In this document: positions 53,687 through 62,712 of the stretch, in pieces
Position numbering within the stretch: the first letter of the stretch is position 1
How the letters are laid out: each line of letters begins with the position of its first letter
NCBI RefSeq assembly: GCF_000739915.1
Contig: NZ_BBJT01000015.1
Coordinates: forward strand, 51,273 to 115,272
Reading direction: 5' to 3'
From: Paenibacillus chitinolyticus NBRC 15660
Lineage (GTDB): Bacteria; Bacillota; Bacilli; Paenibacillales; NBRC-103111
Length of the DNA: 64,000 bases
The notes under the pieces: model-generated
What the model was told of the DNA's origin: nothing
Database searches by the model: none
The model's input: only the letters and a program-made list of their open reading frames with translations
Made by a program: the position numbers and the translations under genes

Positions 53687-54841
53687 ATGAACCTGGGAAT
53701 AATCGGCTACGGCGACCGCATCAGCCACGTTGCGTCGGAGATCATGAAGCAGGACCCGGACTGTAAAATAACCGCCATCACGGATATCCGCCTCGGGGAA
53801 CTTCGGGAACAGTTCCGTGAAAAAGGACGGGAGGATATCTCCTTCTACACATCCGCCGACGAGATGCTGGGTAACGAGCCGCTGGACGGCGTTCTGATCG
53901 GAACGCGCTGTTCCCTGCATACGCCCATGGCGCTCAAGGTGCTTTCCCGCCATCTGCCGCTGTATCTGGAAAAGCCTGTCGCGACAACGATGGAAGATCT
54001 GCTCCGGCTGAAACAGGGCTACGAGGCGTCCCGTTCACCGGTCGTAGTCTCGTTTCCCCTGCGGGTCACGTCCATCGTCGATTTCGTCCGGGAAATCATC
54101 GACTCCGGTAAAATCGGCACCGTCGAGCACGTGCAGGCCGTCAATAACGTGCCGTACGGAGCGGTGTATTACCAGAACTGGTACCGGGACGAAGCCGAAA
54201 CAGGCGGACTTTTCCTCCAGAAGGCGACACATGACTTCGACTATATCAATTCGGTTCTTCGCATCGCTCCGACGGATGTAGCTGCCATGACGTCCAAGCA
54301 AATTTTCAAAGGGACGAAGCCTGCGGGCTTGAAATGCGCCGACTGCGAAGAGAAGCGGACCTGCCCGGACAGCACGGCGTTTCCCTCCAAGGATATCCCG
54401 CAGACGTGGGAATACTGCTTATACGCCGAAGACACCGGCAACGAGGATTCCGGCAGCGCGCTGATCCGCTACGAATCGGGCATGCATGTTTCGTATTCGC
54501 AAAATTTCTTCGCCCGCCGGGGGGCCGCTTCCAGAGGAGCACGTTTCCTCGGGTACAAAGGTACCGTCGAGTTCGATTTCTACACGAACCGGGTCCAAGT
54601 GTTCATGCACCACACACCACGTGTGGAGACTTACGAGATCGGGGCGGGCGACAACCATTTCGGCGGCGACTCCGCCCTTGCGGCCAATTTCGCCGGGCTG
54701 ATGCGGGGCGCCGCTTCATCGGTCGCTACGATGGACGACGGCCTGTTAAGCGCTTTGATGTGCGTCCAAGCCCGCGAATCCGCAGCGTCGGGCACGTTCC
54801 GGCCTATCCGGTACGACACACCGGCGGTATATACGCCTTAA
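53687..54841 (+). CDS. Gfo/Idh/MocA-family oxidoreductase
   Basis: 384 aa. The Rossmann start GIIGYGDRISHVA (GxGxxx variant), EKPVATTMEDL (the conserved EKP of the family) and HDFDYINSVL (catalytic Asp/His region) are visible. There is a Cys-rich CADCEEKRTC insertion near residue 215, probably metal binding, seen in a subset of these sugar dehydrogenases. NAD(P)-dependent oxidation of a sugar or inositol derivative is expected. GAGGAG sets the start. It is divergent from the AraC gene, the likely regulator. Confidence 0.87.
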   Translation: MNLGIIGYGDRISHVASEIMKQDPDCKITAITDIRLGELREQFREKGREDISFYTSADEMLGNEPLDGVLIGTRCSLHTPMALKVLSRHLPLYLEKPVATTMEDLLRLKQGYEASRSPVVVSFPLRVTSIVDFVREIIDSGKIGTVEHVQAVNNVPYGAVYYQNWYRDEAETGGLFLQKATHDFDYINSVLRIAPTDVAAMTSKQIFKGTKPAGLKCADCEEKRTCPDSTAFPSKDIPQTWEYCLYAEDTGNEDSGSALIRYESGMHVSYSQNFFARRGAASRGARFLGYKGTVEFDFYTNRVQVFMHHTPRVETYEIGAGDNHFGGDSALAANFAGLMRGAASSVATMDDGLLSALMCVQARESAASGTFRPIRYDTPAVYTP

Positions 54842-54868
54842 CCGGCCTCTTGAAGCAGCCTGTCCATC

Positions 54869-54892
54869 ACGGACGGGCTGCCGTCCGTTTTA
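54869..54892 (+). terminator. Terminator after the Gfo/Idh gene
   Basis: ACGGACGG/CCGTCCGT stem, four-base loop, TTTAC tail, just at the GNAT gene 3' end. Confidence 0.7.
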
Positions 54893-55351
54893 CTCGATCT
54901 CATATACGAGCCAGTCCGTAGAGACATGTCCGCCCATTTTGTTGTATAACGACTGGGCGGCCGTATTATCTTTGGCCGTTTCCCACGTCATGTAAGCAAA
55001 GCCCTGCTCCCGGATATAGGCCAGACACGAGCGGAACAACCGCTCTCCGACTTTATGTCCACGGGCCGAAGCATCGACGAAAAGATCGTTCAGCACGGCC
55101 GTCCGTTTGACTTGAAGCGTGCTGAACGAAAAATACAGCGTCGCGAAGCCGACGAGCGTACCGTCTTTTTCCGCAACAAACTGCAAACCGGCGGACGGAT
55201 TTTCACGGAGATGGCCGATGAGCTTATCCAGCTCGCGTTCATCCGGACGAGGCCTTTTGTAAAAGTCGACGATATATTGGATCATGAGATCGTGAAGCTG
55301 GCGGGTATCTTCCGCCGTTGCGGGTCTGATGCTGACCGAATCCGTAGTCAT
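54890..55351 (-). CDS. GNAT-family N-acetyltransferase
   Basis: 153 aa. AVLNDLFVDASARGHKVGERLFRSCLAY contains the acetyl-CoA-binding R/G-x-x-G-x-G/A loop, preceded by the beta4 strand GFATLYF and followed by YMTWETAKDNTAAQSLYNKMGG. Substrate unknown; the spread of acidic residues does not mark it as RimI. AAGGAG precedes the ATG. Confidence 0.85.
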   Translation of the reverse strand: MTTDSVSIRPATAEDTRQLHDLMIQYIVDFYKRPRPDERELDKLIGHLRENPSAGLQFVAEKDGTLVGFATLYFSFSTLQVKRTAVLNDLFVDASARGHKVGERLFRSCLAYIREQGFAYMTWETAKDNTAAQSLYNKMGGHVSTDWLVYEIE

Positions 55352-55553
55352 GGCAGGCGTTCTCCTTCATAGCGCAGGTATAGGATGTATGCTTTCCTAT
55401 CATTTTAGTTACGGCAGACTCCGGTTACAACCTTATTTTGCGAATCGGTCCGTTTCCTCCTGTCCTTCCGCACACAAAAACATCGTGTATTTTCAACTTG
55501 CCGAGTTTATAATAAATGGAATAAAACTTCATAGTTGACTGGAGGATTAGGAA

Positions 55554-56516
55554 ATGAATGCCGTCGAGAAAAGAATTCATACTCTTCATCAGTACAAGCC
55601 CGCACTGACGCTGGACCCGTCCGCCGCCGATCATTTCTGGGACAAGAAGTTGGACCTTTTCAAAAACAAGCCCCTCAACGCCCGCGTCGAGCAGAGAGAT
55701 TCGCTGATGAACGGCGTCGATACTTATCACGTTACCTATGAGGGATTTGACGAGACCCCCATCCACGGCTGGTTTCTGGTCCCCTCTTTTATGCAAAAGA
55801 AAAGCTACCCCTGTCTCGTTATGTTCCCGGGATATACGGCCGACAAAGGCCTGCCGGAACGGTATGCGGCTTGGCTGCTGCAGGGTTTTGCCGTTTTTGC
55901 CGTCGATGTGAGGGGCCAGGGAGGCGAAACCGGCAACCGGCTCGACTACGATGCGGGAACCAGCACCGGCTGGATGACGCAGAACATCCTCGACAAGGAC
56001 CGCTGCTATTACATGGCGGTTACGCTGGACGCGTACAAAGCGGTCGAGTGGGCCGCCGGACGGCCGGAAGTGCGGGCGTCCAAAATCGCGGTGGTGGGCG
56101 GCAGCCAAGGCGGCGGCCTCTCCCTGATCACGGGCGCTCTTCACGAGAAAGTGTCGCTGATCGTTGCGGACATTCCGAACATGTGCCATATGGATTTCGG
56201 CGTGCTGAACTCGGTCGGTTCCCTGAAGGAAGCCGCCGATTTTATCAAGCGGAACCCGGACCGGCTGGAACCGGTATTCGAAACGCTCGCCCACTTCGAT
56301 ATGATGAACCTGGCCCACCGCATCCGGGTGCCTGTCCGAATGACCGTCGGGCTCAAGGATATGGTGTGCTGGCCGGAGGCCATCTTCGCCGCCTACAACC
56401 GGATCGAAGGGGATAAGCACATCGACGTGCATCCTTTCTCCGGCCATGAAGTCAGCGAGCGGCAGCAGCAGGAGCACAGGCGCTATTTGGCCGAGTGGGC
56501 CCGCGAGGCGCAGTAG
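55554..56516 (+). CDS. Acetyl esterase, CE7 family (acetylxylan esterase/cephalosporin-C deacetylase-like)
   Basis: 320 aa alpha/beta hydrolase. The CE7 signature motifs are RGQGGE, GGSQGGG (nucleophile Ser, about residue 184) and the final SGHE (His), with an Asp in VGLKDMVCWP. The family removes acetyl groups from xylo-oligosaccharides and cephalosporin C in the cytoplasm. GGAGGATTAG precedes the ATG. A large terminator-like hairpin follows. Near the uxu genes, it fits plant-polysaccharide use. Confidence 0.87.
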   Translation: MNAVEKRIHTLHQYKPALTLDPSAADHFWDKKLDLFKNKPLNARVEQRDSLMNGVDTYHVTYEGFDETPIHGWFLVPSFMQKKSYPCLVMFPGYTADKGLPERYAAWLLQGFAVFAVDVRGQGGETGNRLDYDAGTSTGWMTQNILDKDRCYYMAVTLDAYKAVEWAAGRPEVRASKIAVVGGSQGGGLSLITGALHEKVSLIVADIPNMCHMDFGVLNSVGSLKEAADFIKRNPDRLEPVFETLAHFDMMNLAHRIRVPVRMTVGLKDMVCWPEAIFAAYNRIEGDKHIDVHPFSGHEVSERQQQEHRRYLAEWAREAQ

Positions 56517-56815
56517 AGAAGCGCCGGGAGCCCGGCCTGAGAAGCAGGCCTCACGTTATCCGCCCGCAGAGCATGCGGACGGATAACGGAGTACCCTGCT
56601 TTTTTTTGTGGCGGATGCAGGATGGGGCGAGGCTCCCGGGCAGGTCAGACGCAGCCGGAGTCCGATCCCGCCAAGCGGCTCAGACACGCGGCATGTCCGC
56701 TTCAGGGCCTGGCGCCGGGTTTGAGCGCCCGCTCTTCTCTTCGGCATTGCCCGCTCTCACTTCGGCATCCGCTGGAGAGCCCGCAGCAGCCTTCCAGCAT
56801 CTGGAGCGTTTTTCA
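56517..56815. other. Intergenic stretch before gntR
   Basis: Contains the esterase terminator (GTTATCCG.CCGCA pairing with TGCGG.CGGATAAC at 56553-56585, T-run to 56609). From 56610 to 56815 I find GC-rich sequence without an SD-supported ORF. Confidence 0.5.
56553..56609 (+). terminator. Terminator after the CE7 esterase
   Basis: GTTATCCG.CCGCA / TGCGG.CGGATAAC stem, then CCCTGCTTTTTTTT about 20 bases later. Confidence 0.65.
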
Positions 56816-56845
56816 TTGACGCGTATACGTGTATACACGTATACT
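56816..56845 (+). promoter_or_regulatory. gntR promoter with perfect 22-bp palindromic operator
   Basis: TTGACG (56816-56821), 18 bp, TATACT (56840-56845). A perfect 22-bp palindrome built from GTATAC units occupies 56823-56844, covering the spacer and -10. Confidence 0.85.
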
Positions 56846-56883
56846 TATTTTAATCCGATTATCCTATAAAGGAGGTGAGTTCT

Positions 56884-57591
56884 ATGGCGTCTACCCGGCA
56901 AATTCCTTTCATCACGAGCGGCAAGTCGTTGGGCGGACAAGCGTATGAAGCCTTGCGGGACTCCATCATCACCTTAAAGCTGGAACCCGGGCAAACGATT
57001 TTCGAAAGTGAAATCGCCGATACGTTCCGGATCAGCCGCACTCCGATCCGCGACGCGTTCCAGCTTCTTGTAATGGAGCATCTGATCGAGGTGCTTCCCC
57101 AAAGGCATAAGAAGATCGCCCGCATTTCGGAATCCAAAGTGAAGGAAAGCAGCTTTGTCCGGCTCAGCCTGGAGAGCAGCGCCTTCAGGCTCGCGGCCGG
57201 AAGCTGGGACAGTTCCGAGAAGTTTGTGCAGGCCGAGAGACAGATCAGCCGTATCCTCCGGGAACAGAGCGAGGCGGCGGAGCATCAGGATGTGGTTCAG
57301 TTTCTGCAGTTGGACGAAGCTTTTCACAAGTGCGTCCTGGAGCTGACCGGCAATGCGACACTGCTGGAAGTGGTTTACCATATGCGGGGCCATCTGAACC
57401 GTCTCAGATACCTGGCCATGAAAGAACTGGGGCTGACCCCGAAACTGGTCGAAGAGCACCTGGAGCTGTTCGACAGTTTGAAAAAGCGGGACGAAGCAAG
57501 TACCGTTCAACTGCTGGAACAGCATCTCGGCAGCCTGAGTTATGAGATTCCACAGCTCCGGGAGCAGTTTCCCGACTATTTTATCGACTGA
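56884..57591 (+). CDS. GntR-family (FCD/FadR subgroup) regulator of hexuronate genes
   Basis: 235 aa. Winged HTH at residues about 12-75 ([34 protein letters not shown]), then an all-helical FCD ligand domain with the metal-binding Asp/His pattern ([15 protein letters not shown], the His in [11 protein letters not shown]). UxuR/ExuR-like regulators of this class sense hexuronates. AAAGGAGGTGA precedes the ATG at 56884. The perfect palindrome in its own promoter predicts autoregulation plus control of uxuA 150 bp downstream. Confidence 0.88.
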   Translation: MASTRQIPFITSGKSLGGQAYEALRDSIITLKLEPGQTIFESEIADTFRISRTPIRDAFQLLVMEHLIEVLPQRHKKIARISESKVKESSFVRLSLESSAFRLAAGSWDSSEKFVQAERQISRILREQSEAAEHQDVVQFLQLDEAFHKCVLELTGNATLLEVVYHMRGHLNRLRYLAMKELGLTPKLVEEHLELFDSLKKRDEASTVQLLEQHLGSLSYEIPQLREQFPDYFID

Positions 57592-57743
57592 AGACTCAAG
57601 CGGAAGACTTCGGAATGCCTTGCCCCTTGAGCATACAAGGGCAGGGCGTTGAAGTACTTCGTCACGGAGCTTATTTTCACCGGCTTCCTTCATCCGCAGC
57701 ACCGGGGCCCCGGCCTCTAAACTTAATTGGGAGGATGATTACC

Positions 57744-58781
57744 TTGAAGATGACCTTTCGCTGGTTCGGCGAGAACGACCCCGTAACCTTAACGAACATC
57801 CGTCAAATCCCCGGCGTGACCGGAATCGTATCGGCTATCTACGATGTTCCCGTCGGAGAAGCATGGCCGCTCGACAAAATTACCCGCCTGAAGCAGACGA
57901 TCGAAGATCACGGTCTCCGTCTGGACGTAATTGAAAGCGTCCCCATTCACGAGGATATCAAGCTGGGCCTTCCTTCTCGCCAAGCTTATATCGACAACTA
58001 CAAAACGACACTGCGAAATCTGGCCAAAGCCGGCATCGATACCGTTTGCTATAATTTCATGCCGATCTTCGACTGGACCCGCACCTCGCTCAACTATGAG
58101 CTGGAAGACGGCTCCAACGCCCTCATCTACGAGGAAGAAGTCGCGCAGAAAATGAATCCGCTTACAGGCGAACTGAAACTTCCCGGCTGGGATACGAGCT
58201 ATACGGACGACCAGTTGAAAACACTTTTCGACCATTATAAAAAAGTCGACGAAGAGAAGCTCTGGACGAACCTCGCTTATTTCATCCGGGAAATCATACC
58301 GGTCGCAGACGAGGAAGGCATCAAAATGGCCATTCATCCGGACGATCCGCCGTGGCCGATCTTCGGGCTTCCCCGCATCATTACGAACCGGGAGAACCTC
58401 GACCGTTTCCTCGGACTCTATGACAGCCCGAATCACGGACTGTGCATGTGCAGCGGTTCGCTGGGCGCCCATAAAGACAACGATTTCCCGGCCATGCTCC
58501 GTCATTTCGGCCACCAGAAGCGCATTCACTTCGTTCATGCCCGCAATATCAAGCGGATCGGGGACAAAAGCTTCTGCGAGACTTCCCACCTCTCCGAGCA
58601 CGGCTCCGTCGACATGGTGGAAGTGATGAAGGCTCTCAAAGAAGTCGGCTTCGAGGGTCCTCTGCGGCCCGACCACGGCCGTATGATCTGGGGCGAAACG
58701 GGAAAACCCGGCTACGGGCTTTACGACCGCGCCCTCGGCATCGTCTACCTGAACGGCATCCGCGAGGCCCTGAACCATTAG
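57744..58781 (+). CDS. uxuA: Mannonate dehydratase
   Basis: 345 aa TIM barrel. [16 protein letters not shown] is the standard UxuA N-terminus; metal-ligand regions include [11 protein letters not shown] (His, Asp), CMCSGSLGA (Cys), IHFVHARN (His) and [12 protein letters not shown]. It dehydrates D-mannonate to 2-keto-3-deoxygluconate in glucuronate breakdown. The start is TTG at 57744 with GGGAGG upstream. The SDR gene follows after about 110 bp. Confidence 0.95.
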   Translation: MKMTFRWFGENDPVTLTNIRQIPGVTGIVSAIYDVPVGEAWPLDKITRLKQTIEDHGLRLDVIESVPIHEDIKLGLPSRQAYIDNYKTTLRNLAKAGIDTVCYNFMPIFDWTRTSLNYELEDGSNALIYEEEVAQKMNPLTGELKLPGWDTSYTDDQLKTLFDHYKKVDEEKLWTNLAYFIREIIPVADEEGIKMAIHPDDPPWPIFGLPRIITNRENLDRFLGLYDSPNHGLCMCSGSLGAHKDNDFPAMLRHFGHQKRIHFVHARNIKRIGDKSFCETSHLSEHGSVDMVEVMKALKEVGFEGPLRPDHGRMIWGETGKPGYGLYDRALGIVYLNGIREALNH

Positions 58782-58894
58782 CTGGTTCACTCCGCCCGGC
58801 GTGAGGGTAATTCCTTAAAAGATTTATCCCGTTCTGCTATCCCGTTCGGATCTTGCGAACAGGCGGAACTCACGCTGATAAGGAGGGCATACAC

Positions 58895-59686
58895 ATGCCG
58901 GATAAACGTTTGGAAGGTAAAGTGGCCGTCGTCTCCGGCGGCGGCTCCGGAATCGGCAAAGCTTCGGCCATCCGTTTGGCCCAGCAGGGGGCTAAGGTCG
59001 TCATGCTTGACCGCACTCCCGAAAATGCGGAGAAAACGAAAAAAGACATCGAAAGCGCCGGCGGAGAGGCTCTTGTGATCGAGTGCGACATTTCCAAGCC
59101 GGAGATGATCGAACAGGGCTTGGGACAGGCGGTCGCCCGATTCGGCGGAATCGATATCGTGTTCGCCAATGCGGGCATCAATGGAACCAAAGCTCCGATC
59201 GAAACGCTGGAAATCGACGAATGGGAGCAGACGATTAACATCAATCTGCGCGGAACGTTCGCTACCGTCAAATACGCGATTCCTCACTTGAAAGAAAAGG
59301 GCGGGAGCGTGATTATTACGAGCTCCATTAACGGCAACCGCGTCTTTTCCAATATCGGCTTTTCTACTTATGCCACGACCAAGGCCGGTCAGGTAGCCTT
59401 TATGAAAATGGCGGCCCTGGAGCTTGCCCGGTACAAAATCCGGGTAAATGCCATCTGTCCGGGCGCAATCGACACGAATATCGACGACAACACGTATCCG
59501 ACCGACGATTTGAAGGAAGTTCAAATTCCGGTCGAATTCCCGGAAGGCGATCACCCGCTCAAGGGTGCGCCGGGAAAGCCCGAGCAGGTGGCCGATCTCG
59601 TGCTCTTCCTTGCTTCCGACGAGTCTTCCCATGTCACGGGGACGGAAATCTACGTCGACGGCGCAGAGTCGCTCCTGCGCGGCTGA
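58895..59686 (+). CDS. SDR oxidoreductase, candidate fructuronate reductase (UxuB role)
   Basis: 263 aa. SGGGSGIG (residues 14-21; Ser in place of the usual Thr), NAGING, TSSINGNR (catalytic Ser), YATTKAG (Tyr/Lys) and SSHVTGTEIYVDGAESLLRG at the end are visible. Located directly after uxuA, it probably performs the D-fructuronate to D-mannonate step, as SDR-type mannonate oxidoreductases do in several Firmicutes. AAGGAGGG sets the start. A strong terminator closes the operon. Confidence 0.84.
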   Translation: MPDKRLEGKVAVVSGGGSGIGKASAIRLAQQGAKVVMLDRTPENAEKTKKDIESAGGEALVIECDISKPEMIEQGLGQAVARFGGIDIVFANAGINGTKAPIETLEIDEWEQTININLRGTFATVKYAIPHLKEKGGSVIITSSINGNRVFSNIGFSTYATTKAGQVAFMKMAALELARYKIRVNAICPGAIDTNIDDNTYPTDDLKEVQIPVEFPEGDHPLKGAPGKPEQVADLVLFLASDESSHVTGTEIYVDGAESLLRG

Positions 59687-59692
59687 TCGAAC

Positions 59693-59729
59693 AAAGGGCG
59701 CTCTCCATTTTCGTGGAGAGCGCCCTTTC
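59693..59729 (+). terminator. Terminator of the uxu operon
   Basis: AAAGGGCGCTCTCCA pairs perfectly with TGGAGAGCGCCCTTT around a six-base loop. Confidence 0.88.
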
Positions 59730-59807
59730 GGCGTTTGCCGGACGTACGGCGCGCCTGCCTGCCGTCGTCCGGTGCCCTATGTATCGTCACGGGTGCGGCC
59801 GGCCTTT

Positions 59808-60347
59808 TTAGGCACCGGCGCGGTCGCGCTCCCATTTTTCCATCATCAGCGCGTACAGTTCTTCCAAAGGCATCTTCACGGCAGTCTGCGTAATGTTGAC
59901 CGTAGCCTGCACCAGCCCCTGATTCGCTTTCATGAGCGCTTTCTTGAACCCGCTCTGCCGGGCCAGATACGTTTCCGCGTCGTGAAGACGGATGCCGATA
60001 AACCGCTGGCCCATATAGTCGTACAGCATCATTTCCTCGATATCCGCCCACTTCAGCTCGCCCCCGCCGATAGCCGACGAATGGTCCACAACCCCCTCGT
60101 CGTTCACGATAAGGGACGGCTTCCGGTTGAAGAGCCGGTAAACCAGATACACCAGACACGCTCCGAAAAAGACGACGCTGACTCCCCCGATCGCTACAAG
60201 CGCCAGGGAACGCTCCTCCTCCGACTGTCCCGCTCCTATAAATACGATGCCCAGAACAACAAAAACGAGTGCGGCCAAAACAAGCCCTATCGTTTTCTTG
60301 GTACTCGGATAAATGATCAAATCATTAGGCTGATGAACCGGCTGCAA
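59808..60347 (-). CDS. STM3941-like membrane protein
   Basis: 179 aa. Two TM helices (about 15-38 and 50-70) are followed by a cytoplasmic beta-rich domain with KPSLIVNDEGVVDHSSAIGGGELKWADIEEMMLYDY, the signature of the STM3941 family (PH-like fold, function unknown). The SD GGGGGGA fits the TTG at 60347 better than the one at 60353. It stands alone between opposite neighbours. Confidence 0.75.
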   Translation of the reverse strand: MQPVHQPNDLIIYPSTKKTIGLVLAALVFVVLGIVFIGAGQSEEERSLALVAIGGVSVVFFGACLVYLVYRLFNRKPSLIVNDEGVVDHSSAIGGGELKWADIEEMMLYDYMGQRFIGIRLHDAETYLARQSGFKKALMKANQGLVQATVNITQTAVKMPLEELYALMMEKWERDRAGA

Positions 60348-60420
60348 AAACAATCCCCCCTAATTTATCCTCTATCCGTTATATAACAAGCCTCGCGCGA
60401 GTTGAAACACACGGACGCAT

Positions 60421-62397
60421 TTAAGACAGGTAGACGTGTCCCTGATACAGCTCGGTAATGCGCCGTGCCGCTCCTTCCAGCACCGTTTCGTTCAGTCCGT
60501 CCAGCTCCTCCAGATGTTCCAGCCTTTCCTCCAGCGAAAGCTCCGGGAACGTGAATAGGCTCCAGTTGGCCAGATTCTCGATTGCCTCCCGGAAATCCAG
60601 CCGGCCGTAATCCAGATAAGCCTTGTAAATATAACAGGCTCCGTATGACGGGTCCAGGGCCAAAGCCTGGTCGAACGCGTTGCGTGCCGCATCCTCTTCC
60701 CCTTCCAGCTTGAAACAGACGAGACCCAGATTGAAAAAAGCCGAAGGACTGTCCGGATGAAGTCGCGAAAACTGGCTGGCGAGGTTGCGTGATTCGGCGT
60801 ACTCTTTTTTGAGGTACAGCACATTGCCCCGCAGACTGATCAGATCCGTGTAGGAGGCATCCTTATCGTAGCCGACGATGCAGTCCAGCTCCGCTTTCTC
60901 CAGCTCGCGCAGAGTGAGGTAGCATTTCGCCCGGCTCTCGTAATAGGCCGCATGTTCCGGCTGAATGTCGATCGCTTTCGTAAACGAAGCGATGGCCATA
61001 TCAAGATGGCCCATCTCCTCAAGCACCCGGCCCATCGCATGATGGTAGCCGGCACCTTCGGAAATGCCGGGCTCCAGCTCCGCCGCATGATGCAGATCCA
61101 TCAGGGCCTCGTCAAAGCGGGAGTCCATGAAATAAGCATAGCTGCGCTTCATGCGGAAATCCGCCCGGTCCTGCATCGCGATCGCTCTGCCGTAAGCGGA
61201 CGCCGCCTGCCCGTAAGCGCCGGTCTCTTCCAGAATCAGCCCCCGCTGCTGCTCGTTGAGAGGATCGTTGTCTTCCAGTTCCAGCAGGCGCTTGTTGAAT
61301 TCCAGCGCTTTCCCGGTCTGGCCCAGATCCAGGTAAGCGTCCGCCAGCCAGTAGCAGACGATCGGATTGCCGGAATCCTGCTCGTAGAGCTTGTGAAGCA
61401 GGGGGACCGCTTCGGAGTCCCGGTTCTGCGCCCGGTAGAGAAGAACTCTTTCCATCCATAGGACGCGCTCTTCCACGTCCCGCTCCTTTTCCAGAACATC
61501 CAATTCGCGCTCCGCGTCCTCCCAGCGCCCCGAGCTGCGGTAGACCGCCACACGCTGCAGGTACAAACCGTCGTTGTCCGGGTAGGTTTCAAGAGCACGG
61601 TTGATTTCTTCCAAAGCCTCCCCGTACCGTTTCAGCCCGGCGTAAAGACCCGCCAAATCCTTGCGGAACCCGCAGGTACGCTCCGCCTCTTCCATGAAAA
61701 TCCGGAAAGCTCCCGCGCCGTAGCCGGTCCGGGTGAGCACGAGCCGCTGCCCCTTATCCGATATGTATTCCCATTCGATCACCTGATCGACGGCTTTGCG
61801 CATAGAAGCGGCGGCTTCTTCCAGCCGGCCCAGATTCTCCAGCGTTTTTCCAAGCCTGTAATGGAAAATGGGAATGTCCCGGTCGGGATACGACAGCACT
61901 TTACGGAACGTTTGCTCCGCCCGCCCGTAATCTTCCATCCGCCAGTAGCACATGCCCAGCTCGTAATAGCTCGATACGACGGAATCTTCGGGCTCGCGCT
62001 TGACGCATTCCTCCAGATCGGCGGCCGCCGCCTCGTAATCCTGAAAATCTTTGCGCCATATTCCCCTCGTATACCAGTACATGTACGGTTCGGGATTGAG
62101 CCGGATGGCCTCGTCCAGATCCCGCATGGCCTCCTCTTCCCGGCCGATTTCCTGCAAAATATGCGCACGCCGCTCATGAGCCTGATCCGAACTCACCCTC
62201 CCGATAATATCTCCCAGGAGAGACAGCGCGTGTTCCGTACGCCCGCACTCGTGATACACCTCCGCGACTCGAATCTTTTCGGCGGTGTCCAGCTTGCCGT
62301 AATCGACTTTTTCGTAATACTGGAGCGCTTTCGCGAAATTTCCTTCTTTTATGTACTGTCTGCCTTTTTTTATATAATAGCCGTTAAAAAGCTTCAC
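60421..62397 (-). CDS. Large TPR-repeat protein
   Basis: 658 aa built almost entirely of tetratricopeptide repeats, about 15-17 units. Examples are GNFAKALQYYEKVDYGK at the start, REEEAMRDLDEAIRLNPEPY, HLDMAIASFTKAIDIQPEH and DAARNAFDQALALDPSYG. No enzymatic domain, signal peptide or TM segment is seen, so it is a cytoplasmic scaffold for protein contacts. The start is a GTG at 62397 with GGGAGGGAAGG upstream. Partner and pathway unknown; large Paenibacillus TPR proteins are common. Confidence 0.85.
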   Translation of the reverse strand: MKLFNGYYIKKGRQYIKEGNFAKALQYYEKVDYGKLDTAEKIRVAEVYHECGRTEHALSLLGDIIGRVSSDQAHERRAHILQEIGREEEAMRDLDEAIRLNPEPYMYWYTRGIWRKDFQDYEAAAADLEECVKREPEDSVVSSYYELGMCYWRMEDYGRAEQTFRKVLSYPDRDIPIFHYRLGKTLENLGRLEEAAASMRKAVDQVIEWEYISDKGQRLVLTRTGYGAGAFRIFMEEAERTCGFRKDLAGLYAGLKRYGEALEEINRALETYPDNDGLYLQRVAVYRSSGRWEDAERELDVLEKERDVEERVLWMERVLLYRAQNRDSEAVPLLHKLYEQDSGNPIVCYWLADAYLDLGQTGKALEFNKRLLELEDNDPLNEQQRGLILEETGAYGQAASAYGRAIAMQDRADFRMKRSYAYFMDSRFDEALMDLHHAAELEPGISEGAGYHHAMGRVLEEMGHLDMAIASFTKAIDIQPEHAAYYESRAKCYLTLRELEKAELDCIVGYDKDASYTDLISLRGNVLYLKKEYAESRNLASQFSRLHPDSPSAFFNLGLVCFKLEGEEDAARNAFDQALALDPSYGACYIYKAYLDYGRLDFREAIENLANWSLFTFPELSLEERLEHLEELDGLNETVLEGAARRITELYQGHVYLS

Positions 62398-62712
62398 GGC
62401 CTTCCCTCCCTCTGTTCTGTCCTCTGCCAGTAAGCAAGTATACCTGAATCCGCTAAAATGAAACACGGCTTCATACGTCATCTGTTTCGGCACGTTTCAG
62501 AATCCCACGCAGACCCCGATGCAGGAAAAGAACGTCAAAGGAACCTGCCTTCGTACGCTCTTCCGATACAGCTATCCTTTTATTATACAAATTTTTACTC
62601 GGGGGAGGTATACGTTTTTATAGGGGACGATAAAAGGAAGCACAAATAGTCCTTCAACCGGCAGGCTGCCGGCAAGGACTATTGAATAAGAAGGATCGGG
62701 AGAAACGAGAAT
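62398..62712. other. Intergenic stretch, 315 bp
   Basis: AT-rich upstream region of the TPR gene and the cheA terminator (62645-62683). The short plus-strand ORF within it lacks an SD and was not accepted. Confidence 0.5.
62645..62683 (-). terminator. Terminator-like hairpin after cheA
   Basis: AATAGTCCTT pairs with AAGGACTATT around an inner CCGGCAGGCTGCCGG hairpin; only a short T-tract follows on the minus strand. Confidence 0.6.

Noticed and set aside
56610..56815. Short ORFs in the GC-rich gap before gntR
   Set aside because: No SD, low-complexity products and no sign of coding periodicity.
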